Both the position numbers and the translations under genes were made by a program. Of a stretch of DNA of 64,000 nt, positions 42,976 through 52,095 are shown piece by piece (positions within the stretch are counted from its first letter, which is position 1; the number at the start of each line of letters is the position of its first letter). The notes below the pieces were generated by a model. It had not been told where the DNA came from, searched no databases, and worked only from the letters and a program-made list of their open reading frames with translations. Origin of the DNA: CAZRQL01 sp964602415 (GTDB lineage Bacteria > Bacteroidota > Bacteroidia > Cytophagales > Flammeovirgaceae); NCBI GenBank assembly GCA_964602415.1, contig CAZRQL010000016.1:1-64000 (forward strand), read 5' to 3'.

Positions 42976-44220
42976 ATGAAATTCCCAATGAGAGACCCTG
43001 CTTTGAGAGTTGCCTTGCGGTATTTTGGGGGAAGTGTGCTGCGCGGCAAAACCTCAAATATTGGATTTGTCAGGATTTTGACGCATTTGGCTATTGGCGG
43101 AGTGGCGGTGGGAACGGCTGCTCTTATTGTGGTGCTCTCGGTATTCAACGGCTTGGAAGAGTTGACCATAGACCTGTTTCAGACTTACAATGCCGAGTTA
43201 AAAGTCCAACCCAAAAAAGGGAAATCTTTCTTTTTTAGCTCTGATTCGCTCGAACGGTTGTCCCGCATAGAAGGTGTTGCGGCTATCACAAGGATTTGTT
43301 CGGACAATGCCTTAGCGCGCTACGGAGACAGTGAGCCGGTGGTGGTAGAAGCCAAAGGGGTGGATACCAATTTTTTAGTCCAGTATCCTCTTGACACTGC
43401 TTTGCGCGAAGGCAGCATTGACATAGCCAACCGCGCATTGATAGGGCTGGGGGTACAGTACCGTTTGGGAATTAACCTAAAAAATGAGTTTGATGTACTC
43501 CAACTCTGGTATCCGCGCAGCGAATCACAACTTTTGCTCGATCCGTCGCGGTCGTTTAAAAAATTAGGTATCCCCGTAAGCGGGACAATCGGTTTGGAGC
43601 AAAGTTTTGATGAGAAAATGGTGATTGTGCCCCTGCATTTCGCCCAAGAGTTGATGGAATTGGATACCCACCAATACACAGCCCTTGAAATCAAAACCAA
43701 AGGCAATACCACAAAAACAAAACAGTATGTCTCAGCTTTTATGGGTAGTGATTTTGAGGTATTGGACAGGATAGAGCAGCAGACCGGCATCCTTCAGGCC
43801 ATAAAAATAGAAAGGCTTTTTGTTTTTATGGCCTTTGTCTTTATCATCTCGATAGCTGCTTTCAATATTTTTTTCTCTTTGGCCATGCTTTCAATAGAAA
43901 AAAAGCGCGATAGCGGAATTTTGTTTGCTATCGGGGCAGATAAAAGCCTCATCAGTAGGATTTATATCTACTTGGGTATGATGATAGGGGGTGCCGGGGT
44001 GTTTTTAGGCTCTTTGGTGGGGGTCTTGCTTTGTATGGCTCAACAAGAGTTTGAACTGGTGAGACTGGGAACAAGCGAAACGATTATTCAGTCTTACCCT
44101 GTTAAAATCGTACCCTCTGACTTGCTATGGGTGGGGGTGGCCGTGTTTGTCATCACTTTCGGTTGTTCTTTTTACCCCGCCCATAGTGCCGCCCAAAGCC
44201 ACAACATCAACCTGAAATAA
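42976..44220 (+). CDS. FtsX-like permease, LolC/LolE type
   Basis: A 414-aa membrane protein: one N-terminal helix (about 33-55), a large periplasmic MacB-like domain, and three C-terminal helices. 'ALRYFGG' at the start and 'AIGADKSLISRIYIYLGM' near the end match lipoprotein-releasing system permeases. It would extract lipoproteins to the outer membrane with LolD, which is not in this window. Confidence 0.85.
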   Translation: MKFPMRDPALRVALRYFGGSVLRGKTSNIGFVRILTHLAIGGVAVGTAALIVVLSVFNGLEELTIDLFQTYNAELKVQPKKGKSFFFSSDSLERLSRIEGVAAITRICSDNALARYGDSEPVVVEAKGVDTNFLVQYPLDTALREGSIDIANRALIGLGVQYRLGINLKNEFDVLQLWYPRSESQLLLDPSRSFKKLGIPVSGTIGLEQSFDEKMVIVPLHFAQELMELDTHQYTALEIKTKGNTTKTKQYVSAFMGSDFEVLDRIEQQTGILQAIKIERLFVFMAFVFIISIAAFNIFFSLAMLSIEKKRDSGILFAIGADKSLISRIYIYLGMMIGGAGVFLGSLVGVLLCMAQQEFELVRLGTSETIIQSYPVKIVPSDLLWVGVAVFVITFGCSFYPAHSAAQSHNINLK

Positions 44221-44233
44221 AAAAGATAGCAAT

Positions 44234-46378
44234 TTAGAGTACAAAACCGAGCAACAAAACGTCATCTGTTTGTTTGTATTCGCCTTTCCATTTCCGGAAA
44301 TCTTCCAAAAGTCTTTGTTTTTGCTCACTCATAGGTTGTGAAGATAGCTCAAAGATGAGTTCTCTGAATCGTTTTGACATGAATTTTTTGTTGTTAGACC
44401 CGCCAAACTGATCTTGAAAACCATCGGAAAACATATAGATTTTGTCTCCCTCTTTGTAGTTTATCGTGTGGTTTTGAAATATTTTCTGTTGTTGGTATTG
44501 ATTGCTACCCACAGGAAACTTTGAGGCCGCTACAAGTTCTTTTTTGTCATCGGAAACAAAAAATATTGGATTTTTTGCCCCTGCAAAAATTACCGTTTTT
44601 TCCAATTCATTAATTGCTACTATTGCCATATCCATACCCTCGTTACGCTGCTCTTGGGTGTTTCTTTGATGAAGCGTTTCCAAAATCCGTTTATCCAATT
44701 GCGTCAAAATAGCTGAGGGATCAACAATGTGTCGAACTTTGACAATTTCGTCGAGGGCATCATTGCCTATCAAGGTCATAAAAGCACCCGGCACCCCATG
44801 CCCCGTACAGTCTGCAATGGCAATTATTTTGTGGTCTCCTACAACGGCATACCAGTAAAAATCTCCACTTACCACATCTTTAGGCTCGAAAATAAGAAAT
44901 GCGTCCTTAAAATGTTGGATTAGATTTTCTTCCTGCCCCAAGAGCGCAATTTGTATCCGTCTGGCATATTTGAGGCTATCGGTAATACTCCGATAGGCAT
45001 CCTGAAGGGCTTCGCCTTTTTTCTCTATTTCGTCTCGGCTCTGCTCCAATTCGCGGGTTCTAATCCTGACTTTGTTTTCCAATTGAGCAGATAATTCTTT
45101 GAGTTGGTTAAAATTGAAAGAAAACCTTTTTGCCAAAACGATAATCTGAATGCCTACAAAAGACCCAAAAGCGACAGGTATCAATTCGTTTTCACCCAAC
45201 AAATCAATTCCTTGGGTGTGAAGGCTGTCATTGACAGCCGCAAAAATCATCATTGATATGCCAAAAAGCTGATAAAATGACTCGCTTTTTTGATAATATA
45301 CTGCTTTTAAAATAGTAATTAAAATACTGACGGCATTGAAAATAATGATCGCCTGCAAAGGTATAAAAAGTATAAAAAAAAGATTTTTAGATAAAATTAC
45401 AATCAATAAACCCAAAAACATCAAACTGTACGACGTAAGAAGTAGTTTTTTTGCCCATTTCTCTCTATAAAGTGCCAATACGTAAGAAAGTCCAAGAGAC
45501 GAAAGTATAAAATTAAGCGAATAATATATTTGAGGCTGTATGTATCCATCAATATAATTGTTTTCTTTTAAAAAAGAATAAATAAAATGATCTCCAAAAA
45601 CCAGATAACGTCCAGTAATCATCAAACAAATCCCACTAAAATAAATTAAAGATTTATTCTCCCTCAAAGTCAAAAACAAAATAAGATGATACACACACAT
45701 CAATAACAGGCATCCAATCCACATCAAAGCCCACGTGTTGTTGAAATTCCATTTGTCCTCAATGTCTCTATACGTACCTACCCAAAACTCTTCTATGATG
45801 CCCCCTATAAAAAAATCGTAATTCCCAACATGTACCACTAACTCAAGGGTATCTGACTTAAAATCAGGCAATTTTACGATTCGTTCTAAAATTTTATTTC
45901 GATTTTGCTCATAACTACAACCGACCGTACCAGCCTGAGAAACAATCACTCCATTTGCATATACCCTGTTTGCCGTCCATATTTTTGGTACAATAAGCCC
46001 CAAATCTTTTTTATGATTGTTGAGAAAGACTTTCAGCCTAAATGTAGCGCAGTTATAGTTGGGGGTTATGGGTTTGTCATTTTTCAAATAGCTGTTCCAA
46101 GGAGCAGGCACCGCCACAAAGTAAGGTTCAGCGGTTTCAAAAGCCCCCGGTTCTATCAAAGAAGAAGGATAAAACTCCCAAAGGCCAGTCAAAGAGACCG
46201 GATGAAACAATTTATCCTTGAGGGTAAACTCTCCCATCTCCGTAAGTTCATGTTTTTTACAAGATACCAATCCCAAGAAAAAAATGTATCCAGTAAATAA
46301 AAAAAAACGGCTGACTTGCACGCTAAAAATTTTATTTCTATGCAAATATACGAGAAACCACTCGTCCAACCTTTGCAT
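44234..46378 (-). CDS. 7TMR-DISM sensor with SpoIIE-type phosphatase output
   Basis: A 714-aa protein. An extracytoplasmic 7TMR-DISM jelly-roll domain (about 50-205), seven transmembrane helices (about 215-415), a coiled coil (425-475), then a PP2C/SpoIIE phosphatase (480-714) with 'GDFYWY', 'ADCTGHGVPGAFMT' and 'DDVLLLGF'. It probably dephosphorylates an anti-sigma-antagonist-like partner in response to an outside signal. A similar soluble phosphatase lies at 48186. Confidence 0.88.
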   Translation of the reverse strand: MQRLDEWFLVYLHRNKIFSVQVSRFFLFTGYIFFLGLVSCKKHELTEMGEFTLKDKLFHPVSLTGLWEFYPSSLIEPGAFETAEPYFVAVPAPWNSYLKNDKPITPNYNCATFRLKVFLNNHKKDLGLIVPKIWTANRVYANGVIVSQAGTVGCSYEQNRNKILERIVKLPDFKSDTLELVVHVGNYDFFIGGIIEEFWVGTYRDIEDKWNFNNTWALMWIGCLLLMCVYHLILFLTLRENKSLIYFSGICLMITGRYLVFGDHFIYSFLKENNYIDGYIQPQIYYSLNFILSSLGLSYVLALYREKWAKKLLLTSYSLMFLGLLIVILSKNLFFILFIPLQAIIIFNAVSILITILKAVYYQKSESFYQLFGISMMIFAAVNDSLHTQGIDLLGENELIPVAFGSFVGIQIIVLAKRFSFNFNQLKELSAQLENKVRIRTRELEQSRDEIEKKGEALQDAYRSITDSLKYARRIQIALLGQEENLIQHFKDAFLIFEPKDVVSGDFYWYAVVGDHKIIAIADCTGHGVPGAFMTLIGNDALDEIVKVRHIVDPSAILTQLDKRILETLHQRNTQEQRNEGMDMAIVAINELEKTVIFAGAKNPIFFVSDDKKELVAASKFPVGSNQYQQQKIFQNHTINYKEGDKIYMFSDGFQDQFGGSNNKKFMSKRFRELIFELSSQPMSEQKQRLLEDFRKWKGEYKQTDDVLLLGFVL

Positions 46379-46457
46379 CTATTCAAGTTAAACATCAGAA
46401 GTGTGTTGATGGTGTTTTTTGACCTTAAAGAATCGGTTTTACTGACTAATTTTGTCC

Positions 46458-46757
46458 ATGCAAAAAATCAATTACACGCCTGCTTTTTTGTCCAAACTGG
46501 AAGATTTGATATCAGAGTGCGGCTATGTGATGCGCTACGAGAAAGGAAATTTCCGCTCGGGGTATTGCATCCTAAAATCAAATAATATATTAATTATCAA
46601 CAAATTTCTAACCACTGAGGGGCGGATTAACACGATTTTAGACCTGTTGAAAGAACTCACTATTGACCGCTCTCATCTCAGCGACAAATCCAAAGAGTTG
46701 TTGGATAAAATAATTCAACCATCATTAGAGCTACCCAATACCAATGGAAATCAATAA
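46458..46757 (+). CDS. Small conserved hypothetical protein upstream of mgtE
   Basis: A 99-aa basic/acidic soluble protein with no signal peptide. Its 3' end overlaps the mgtE start by 14 bp, so translational coupling is likely. A TTG two codons upstream is an alternative start. Family not recognised. Confidence 0.7.
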   Translation: MQKINYTPAFLSKLEDLISECGYVMRYEKGNFRSGYCILKSNNILIINKFLTTEGRINTILDLLKELTIDRSHLSDKSKELLDKIIQPSLELPNTNGNQ

Positions 46758-48084
46758 GCTATACCTAAAAGCCCTTCGCAAAGCCTTGGCCACTCAAGAC
46801 TCCATAGGCTTGCAGAAACTTTTTGAGAACCTACACCCTGCAGATTTGGCCGAACTGGGTGAGTACCTGATGGCCGACGAGCTTAAGATGGTATTTGATG
46901 GCTTCGACACTCAATTTAAGGCAGATATTTTATCCCACCTCAGCGAAGACATAAGAGCCAATTTTTTAACCCAATTGACCGTAAACGAGATTGCTGAACT
47001 GATAGATTTTTCGGACTCGGACGATGCGGTAGCCGTCATGCGCCAACTTTCCTTGCAGAGGCGCGAAGAGGTATTGGCCAACATGAAGGCACGCAACAAA
47101 GCCAGACACATCATATCTTTGTTGCCCTTTGATGCCTCTTGTGCCGGAGGGATTATGGCCAAAGAGTTTCTTCGGGTTTCCTTAGACTGGACAGTGAGCC
47201 GAAGCATTGCCGAAATTAAGCAGCAGGCCGAATACGTAGAAAAAATCCACACCATCTATGTTCTGGGAGAGGAAGAAAAACTGGTGGGTCGCGTTTCGTT
47301 TAAGAAAATGTTTTTTGCTTCGCCAGACACCTTGGTAAGAGACATCTACAACCCAAAATTTCAGTTTGTTTATACTTACACGCCGGTAGAGCAGGTCATA
47401 GAAATTATGAGTCAGTACTCTCTGGAAGTGCTTCCGGTTGTCAATGCCAAAGGTAAACTATTGGGTATCATAACGATAGACGACACCATGGACATCGTTC
47501 GTGAAAAAGCCGACGAAATGGTGCAGGCTATGTCGGGTATCACGGGGGACACCGAAGAGAGTGATGGAGTCATCCAAATCACCCGATCCAGACTGCCTTG
47601 GCTATTGGTGGGGATTTTTGGGGGCATGTTAGGGGCTTGGTTTCTGGGGCTTTTTGAAGAGGACTTGCGTTTGCTGCCTGCCATGGCATTTTTTATCCCT
47701 CTCATCACCGCCACCGGCGGAAATATAGGCATACAATCCGCCACACTCATCGTGCAGGCACTGGCTGGGGAGACATCCAACAAAAGCCCCGTGTGGGACA
47801 GGCTTAGGCGTGGGTTTGTGGTTTCTTTTGTCAATGCCTTGATTATTTGCGTGTTGGTTTTTGCCATGAGTTGGCTTATGTTCCGCGATGTCCAAATGTC
47901 TTTTGTGGTGGGGGTGGCTATTTTTTCGGTGGCTATGATTGCTTCTTTGTTGGGAACGGCAACCCCTCTGATTTTGAATAAGTTTGGCGTAAATCCCGCT
48001 CTGGCATCAGGCCCATTTATCACCACCAGCAACGACCTGTTGGGGCTGGCCATTTACTTCCTTATTGCGAGGGCTATGCTTTGA
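46744..48084 (+). CDS. mgtE: Magnesium transporter MgtE
   Basis: A 446-aa Mg2+ channel: N-terminal MgtE_N domain (helical, about 10-130), CBS pair (about 130-255), and a C-terminal five-helix domain with the conserved 'ATGGNIGIQSATL' segment. Length and order are typical. Mg2+ binding between CBS domains gates the pore. Confidence 0.95.
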   Translation: MEINKLYLKALRKALATQDSIGLQKLFENLHPADLAELGEYLMADELKMVFDGFDTQFKADILSHLSEDIRANFLTQLTVNEIAELIDFSDSDDAVAVMRQLSLQRREEVLANMKARNKARHIISLLPFDASCAGGIMAKEFLRVSLDWTVSRSIAEIKQQAEYVEKIHTIYVLGEEEKLVGRVSFKKMFFASPDTLVRDIYNPKFQFVYTYTPVEQVIEIMSQYSLEVLPVVNAKGKLLGIITIDDTMDIVREKADEMVQAMSGITGDTEESDGVIQITRSRLPWLLVGIFGGMLGAWFLGLFEEDLRLLPAMAFFIPLITATGGNIGIQSATLIVQALAGETSNKSPVWDRLRRGFVVSFVNALIICVLVFAMSWLMFRDVQMSFVVGVAIFSVAMIASLLGTATPLILNKFGVNPALASGPFITTSNDLLGLAIYFLIARAML

Positions 48085-48185
48085 ATTTTATTGAATAAAG
48101 AGAATGCAAACAACTTCCGTGTACATCTTGTTTTTTTTCTGCCATATTTAGAGGTATATGCTTTAGAAAATGGATATGTTTCCTA

Positions 48186-49406
48186 TTATACCTTAAAACC
48201 CATCACCAGTATGTCGTCTCTCTGGTAAGGATTTTGGCAAAATTCTCCGCTCAGTTTTAAGAGGCATTCTTTTTGGGTTTCAAAAGGCTGTTGGCTAATT
48301 TGCTTTAGCCATTCTATGAAGCCATTTTTGCCCGGTTTTTTGCCTTGTGCGTTTACCACATCGAAAAAACCATCCGTGGACAAATAAAAAACTGTCCCCG
48401 GGCTTACCGAGATAGTTTGGTTAAAAAACTCTTTATTTGGATTGTAAATGCCCCCGATAGATTTAGGCTTGCCTTTTAGTACCTGAATTTGATGGTCTGC
48501 AAAAAAATAAACCTCACTTTTTGCTCCACTAAAAACCACATTACATCCATCCGAATTTCTCTCAATGCAGAGCAAAGCAATATCCATTCCGTAGTAGAAC
48601 CTGTTTTTTTCTTGGTTGAGCCTGATTCTAAACTCTTTGTCCAGATGCTCTAAAATCATAGCGGGTGAGGTAAGTTTTTTTTCTTTGAGTAGCAAAGAGA
48701 GAATGCCGTGGGTGATGAGCGTTACGAAAGCCCCCTCAACCCCGTGCCCTGTGCAATCTATACATGCCAAAAACAGTTTGTCTTCTACTTGCTCCACAAA
48801 ATACAAATCTCCCGAGACAATATCTTTTGGTGTGTATATGACAAACCACTCTTTAAGCAAGTGGGTTAATTTTTCTTGACTTGGCAGGATAGACTGTTGA
48901 ATATGTTGAGCGGCTCTCAGGCTGGTGTTGAGTTTTTCGTATTGTTCTTTGAGTAGTTGGGTTTGATTTTCTATGAAGTTCCATTGGGTCTGCAACTCTT
49001 CTTGCGATTGGATAAGCTCTTCGTTTTGAGCCAAGATTTCGCCTTGTTTTTGTTCAAGAGCGTTGTTTTGTTGTTTGATTTGCTCTTCGCTGTCTTTTAG
49101 TTTTTGCAGTGCTTTTTTTAGGATTTGCTCATGGGCAAGGAGTTTTTGGTTGGTTTGGGAGAGTTCACGGTTTTGCTGTTCGATGAACTCTCGCTGGGTG
49201 TTGAGTTCTTCTTGCGACTGGATGAGTTCTTCGTTTTGAGCCAAGATTTCGGCTTGTTTTTGCTCCAGTGCGTTGTTTTGCTCTCTTAACAGCTCTTGTT
49301 GCTCCTTTTGTCTGGCGATGTATTTTTTGACAATGGCATCATTGGCAGCCAGTCGGGCTTCCAATCGCGCTATTTTTGCCAATAATTCATCTTTTTCGCC
49401 TTCCAT
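48186..49406 (-). CDS. Coiled-coil SpoIIE-type serine phosphatase
   Basis: A 406-aa protein. Residues 1-165 are a Gln/Glu-rich coiled coil with a 36-residue segment repeated ('NALEQKQ.EILAQNEELIQSQEEL'). The PP2C/SpoIIE domain (about 185-406) has 'GDLYFVEQ', 'IDCTGHGVEGAFVT' and 'RDDILVMGF'. It has no signal or membrane helix. It is the second such phosphatase near mgtE. Confidence 0.88.
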   Translation of the reverse strand: MEGEKDELLAKIARLEARLAANDAIVKKYIARQKEQQELLREQNNALEQKQAEILAQNEELIQSQEELNTQREFIEQQNRELSQTNQKLLAHEQILKKALQKLKDSEEQIKQQNNALEQKQGEILAQNEELIQSQEELQTQWNFIENQTQLLKEQYEKLNTSLRAAQHIQQSILPSQEKLTHLLKEWFVIYTPKDIVSGDLYFVEQVEDKLFLACIDCTGHGVEGAFVTLITHGILSLLLKEKKLTSPAMILEHLDKEFRIRLNQEKNRFYYGMDIALLCIERNSDGCNVVFSGAKSEVYFFADHQIQVLKGKPKSIGGIYNPNKEFFNQTISVSPGTVFYLSTDGFFDVVNAQGKKPGKNGFIEWLKQISQQPFETQKECLLKLSGEFCQNPYQRDDILVMGFKV

Positions 49407-49479
49407 TGATTGAAAACTTAACAGAAAATTTTCGTAAGAAAATACTTTTTTTAAAACAAATGAAATTTAACAAATAATC

Positions 49480-51660
49480 TTACAATCTAAACACGAGAGA
49501 GAGGCCACCGTTTCTGCCGTCCGATGACCATATACCGGGGCCTGGGTAAAACACAGGTCTTTTGGTGAAATAACTTTTATCGGTTAGGTTGTTGAGGGAG
49601 GCTCTTATTTCGATTTGTGGGGAGACTTGGTAAGTGGCATTGAAATCCAGAATGGTGTACTGTGGCACCAGACCTACTGTACCGGTGGGGTTGGACTTTT
49701 CGGTGTTCAATGGGTCGGCATAGCTTTTTGAGGTATAGCTAACCAGTAGCGTGGTGCTCAGACGTTTATGGCGCAAGGTCAGCCCGTTTCTTGCGATGAT
49801 ATTGGGAACGCTTTCGACTTGTTTGCCTTTGAGGTTGATGTTCTGATTGCCGGATTTGAGCCTGCCAGAGATATATTTATTTTCCATTATTGAAGTAGAG
49901 GTAAAAACTGCAAGTTGGCTTTGCTTGCCGATAGGCCAAGTGGCTTGCAAAAACAACTCGATTCCTTTTGCCAAAGAGTTGCCTACATTGGTGCGGTAGG
50001 TAAAAAAATTGCCTTCTGCGTCGCTCATGGCCAATGTCCCAAAGCGGTTGTTGTATTGCAAAAGAAATCCGGTGATGTCCCATTTCAAAAACTTATGCTT
50101 TCCCCGCCATCCTATTTCAGCGTTGTAGCCGCTTGCATCTTGGAGATTGGGATCCACTTTTTCAAAAACTGATCCGGGTACCACATCTTTGAAAAGCATG
50201 GGGCGATAAGTCTGAGAAATTCCCCCATAAAGCTCATTTTTCTCTGTGATGTCGTACTGAAAACTTCCCCCCAGCAATGGGAATTGCCTTTTTATACTTA
50301 CAGGGATTTGATTTTCAGGGTAATATACAATTTTGCCATCCATATCACTTTTTCCTGACTCTATTCGTGCGCCTAAGTTGAGCGCAAGTTTTTCTGTCAG
50401 GTGAAAGCTATTCTCTACGAAAAAAGCAAGGTTGTTGGTTTTGAAGTGCATGTTTCTTCCCCACTCAGGATTTGCCAAACTCAAGTCGTAGTTGATGCCT
50501 GTTGTGCCTTTGCCCAGTTGAGTGCGGTGTAAGTGGTTGTTGATGAGCTGGATACCTACTGCTAAACAGTGTTTGGTTGCGCCCAAGTTGTAGTGTTGCA
50601 GGAGTCTGATTTCTTGGGTGTAGCTATTGAATCGGTCTATATCCACTTGCCGATGGTTGTATTGCAAGGTTTGTGCGTTGATGGTGTCTTTGGTGGTGGC
50701 TGTACCCTCAAAAATCACGCTTCTTCTTTGGCCTATCAAAGCCGAAGAGCTGATTTTTAGCTCTGTGTTGGGGGCTATTTTCCATTTGAGGGTCAGGGAA
50801 GGGATGTTGATTTCGGGGTTGAAATAGTTTCTAAAGCGGGTGGCTTGTCTTGGATTTTGGCCGAACATGGCATCGTTGAGCGGCCCGGGTATGCGGTAGG
50901 TGTAGTTTGACCTGACCCAATCCAGGCCCAAGGACAAATCGTCGCTGATTTGGTAACTGAGTTTTATGCCTTGCGCATCGTAGTTGGTGTGTTCGTTTTC
51001 TCTGTATCCGTCTCTATTTCTTTGGATGTGATAGGCGTAGTACCTGATTTTGTTTATTTTACCACCTATGGCATTGTAAGAACTGAGCAAGTTGTACGAG
51101 CCTACCGAGTTGAAACTCTCAAAGCCAAAACGTTTGGAGGAATCGCCCTCTTTGGCAACGTAGTTGAGCATACCGCCAAACTGTGCGCCGTACTGCAAAG
51201 AGCCTGTCCCGCGCACCAACTCGATTCTCTCGACGCTTTCCATGGGTATGCTGTAATGGCTGGCTGGATAGGCGTACAAATCGGAGTTGGCCAAGATACC
51301 GTCTTTGCGGATATTGAATTCCCAGCTTCTGTGCGGGTCAAGCCCTCTGGTGGAAATATTGATTTGGTTGCTGCCTTCCATATCGTACACAAAAACCCCC
51401 GGAATTTTGGCAAAAAGTTGCCGGCCTGTTTTTTCGCTGATATTGGCATCCAGCACAGCAAGCGATATGACTTCCGTTTTTTTGCCGGAAAAAATATAAG
51501 CCTCTTTTACGGGCGCAAGCCTTGAGATGCTTTCGATACTCGGCTCTGCTACTATTGTTACGGGCGCGAGTTTTTGTGTGTTGAGTGAGTCGCTGTCTTG
51601 TGCGGAGAGGTGGGAAATTGAATACAATACGATTAAAATGGCAAATAGATTTTTAAGCAT
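49480..51660 (-). CDS. TonB-dependent receptor (FecA-like)
   Basis: A 726-aa outer-membrane receptor: signal peptide 1-20, plug domain (about 45-170; 'LFAKIPGVFVYDMEGSNQINISTRGLDP', 'SVERIELVRGTGSLQYGAQFGG'), then a 22-strand-type barrel ending in Leu after 'SLVFR'. No SusD gene is nearby. Probable iron-complex or cofactor uptake; the ligand is unknown. It is divergent from the GH31 gene over a 435-bp gap. Confidence 0.88.
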   Translation of the reverse strand: MLKNLFAILIVLYSISHLSAQDSDSLNTQKLAPVTIVAEPSIESISRLAPVKEAYIFSGKKTEVISLAVLDANISEKTGRQLFAKIPGVFVYDMEGSNQINISTRGLDPHRSWEFNIRKDGILANSDLYAYPASHYSIPMESVERIELVRGTGSLQYGAQFGGMLNYVAKEGDSSKRFGFESFNSVGSYNLLSSYNAIGGKINKIRYYAYHIQRNRDGYRENEHTNYDAQGIKLSYQISDDLSLGLDWVRSNYTYRIPGPLNDAMFGQNPRQATRFRNYFNPEINIPSLTLKWKIAPNTELKISSSALIGQRRSVIFEGTATTKDTINAQTLQYNHRQVDIDRFNSYTQEIRLLQHYNLGATKHCLAVGIQLINNHLHRTQLGKGTTGINYDLSLANPEWGRNMHFKTNNLAFFVENSFHLTEKLALNLGARIESGKSDMDGKIVYYPENQIPVSIKRQFPLLGGSFQYDITEKNELYGGISQTYRPMLFKDVVPGSVFEKVDPNLQDASGYNAEIGWRGKHKFLKWDITGFLLQYNNRFGTLAMSDAEGNFFTYRTNVGNSLAKGIELFLQATWPIGKQSQLAVFTSTSIMENKYISGRLKSGNQNINLKGKQVESVPNIIARNGLTLRHKRLSTTLLVSYTSKSYADPLNTEKSNPTGTVGLVPQYTILDFNATYQVSPQIEIRASLNNLTDKSYFTKRPVFYPGPGIWSSDGRNGGLSLVFRL

Positions 51661-51812
51661 ACTACAAAAACTTAAAACGCCAATTTAACCCGAATTAAAC
51701 AATATTTTTCTAATCCTTCAATCCTAATAGTTTACAGTCCGGGCATACGTTGGTAGAACTGACCCCAACAAGGTCGCAGGCATCTGCAATGCAGTTTTTT
51801 TATTAAGCATAC

Positions 51813-51827
51813 CATCCCTACGGGATG
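51813..51827. repeat. Small palindrome CATCCC-TAC-GGGATG (REP-like)
   Basis: A perfect 6-bp inverted repeat around TAC in the 435-bp intergenic region 51661-52095. A related 'GCTCC-TAC-GGGGC' lies at 57456-57468. Nothing else recognisable was seen in this gap. Confidence 0.5.
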
Positions 51828-52095
51828 AATGCACTCACGCAATATGGATAGCTTATTCTTAATAATTTAAGCCCTAAATGCTGTTTCTACCGATTGCTTA
51901 ATTCGGATTTAATTAGTAAAGAATTTGTCCTTGGAGTTATTTTGAGTTTTGCAGCTTGAAAATTCCGCACAGCAGGCAGAGCCTCCGAAGACAGCCATTT
52001 TTTCAATCGTTTGCATGAAAAAAAGGGCTTCAATTGGCTATTAATCTTGGTTTTGATTGATAAATGGGTTTTTTTGGAAAAAAATTTTGTAAAAG

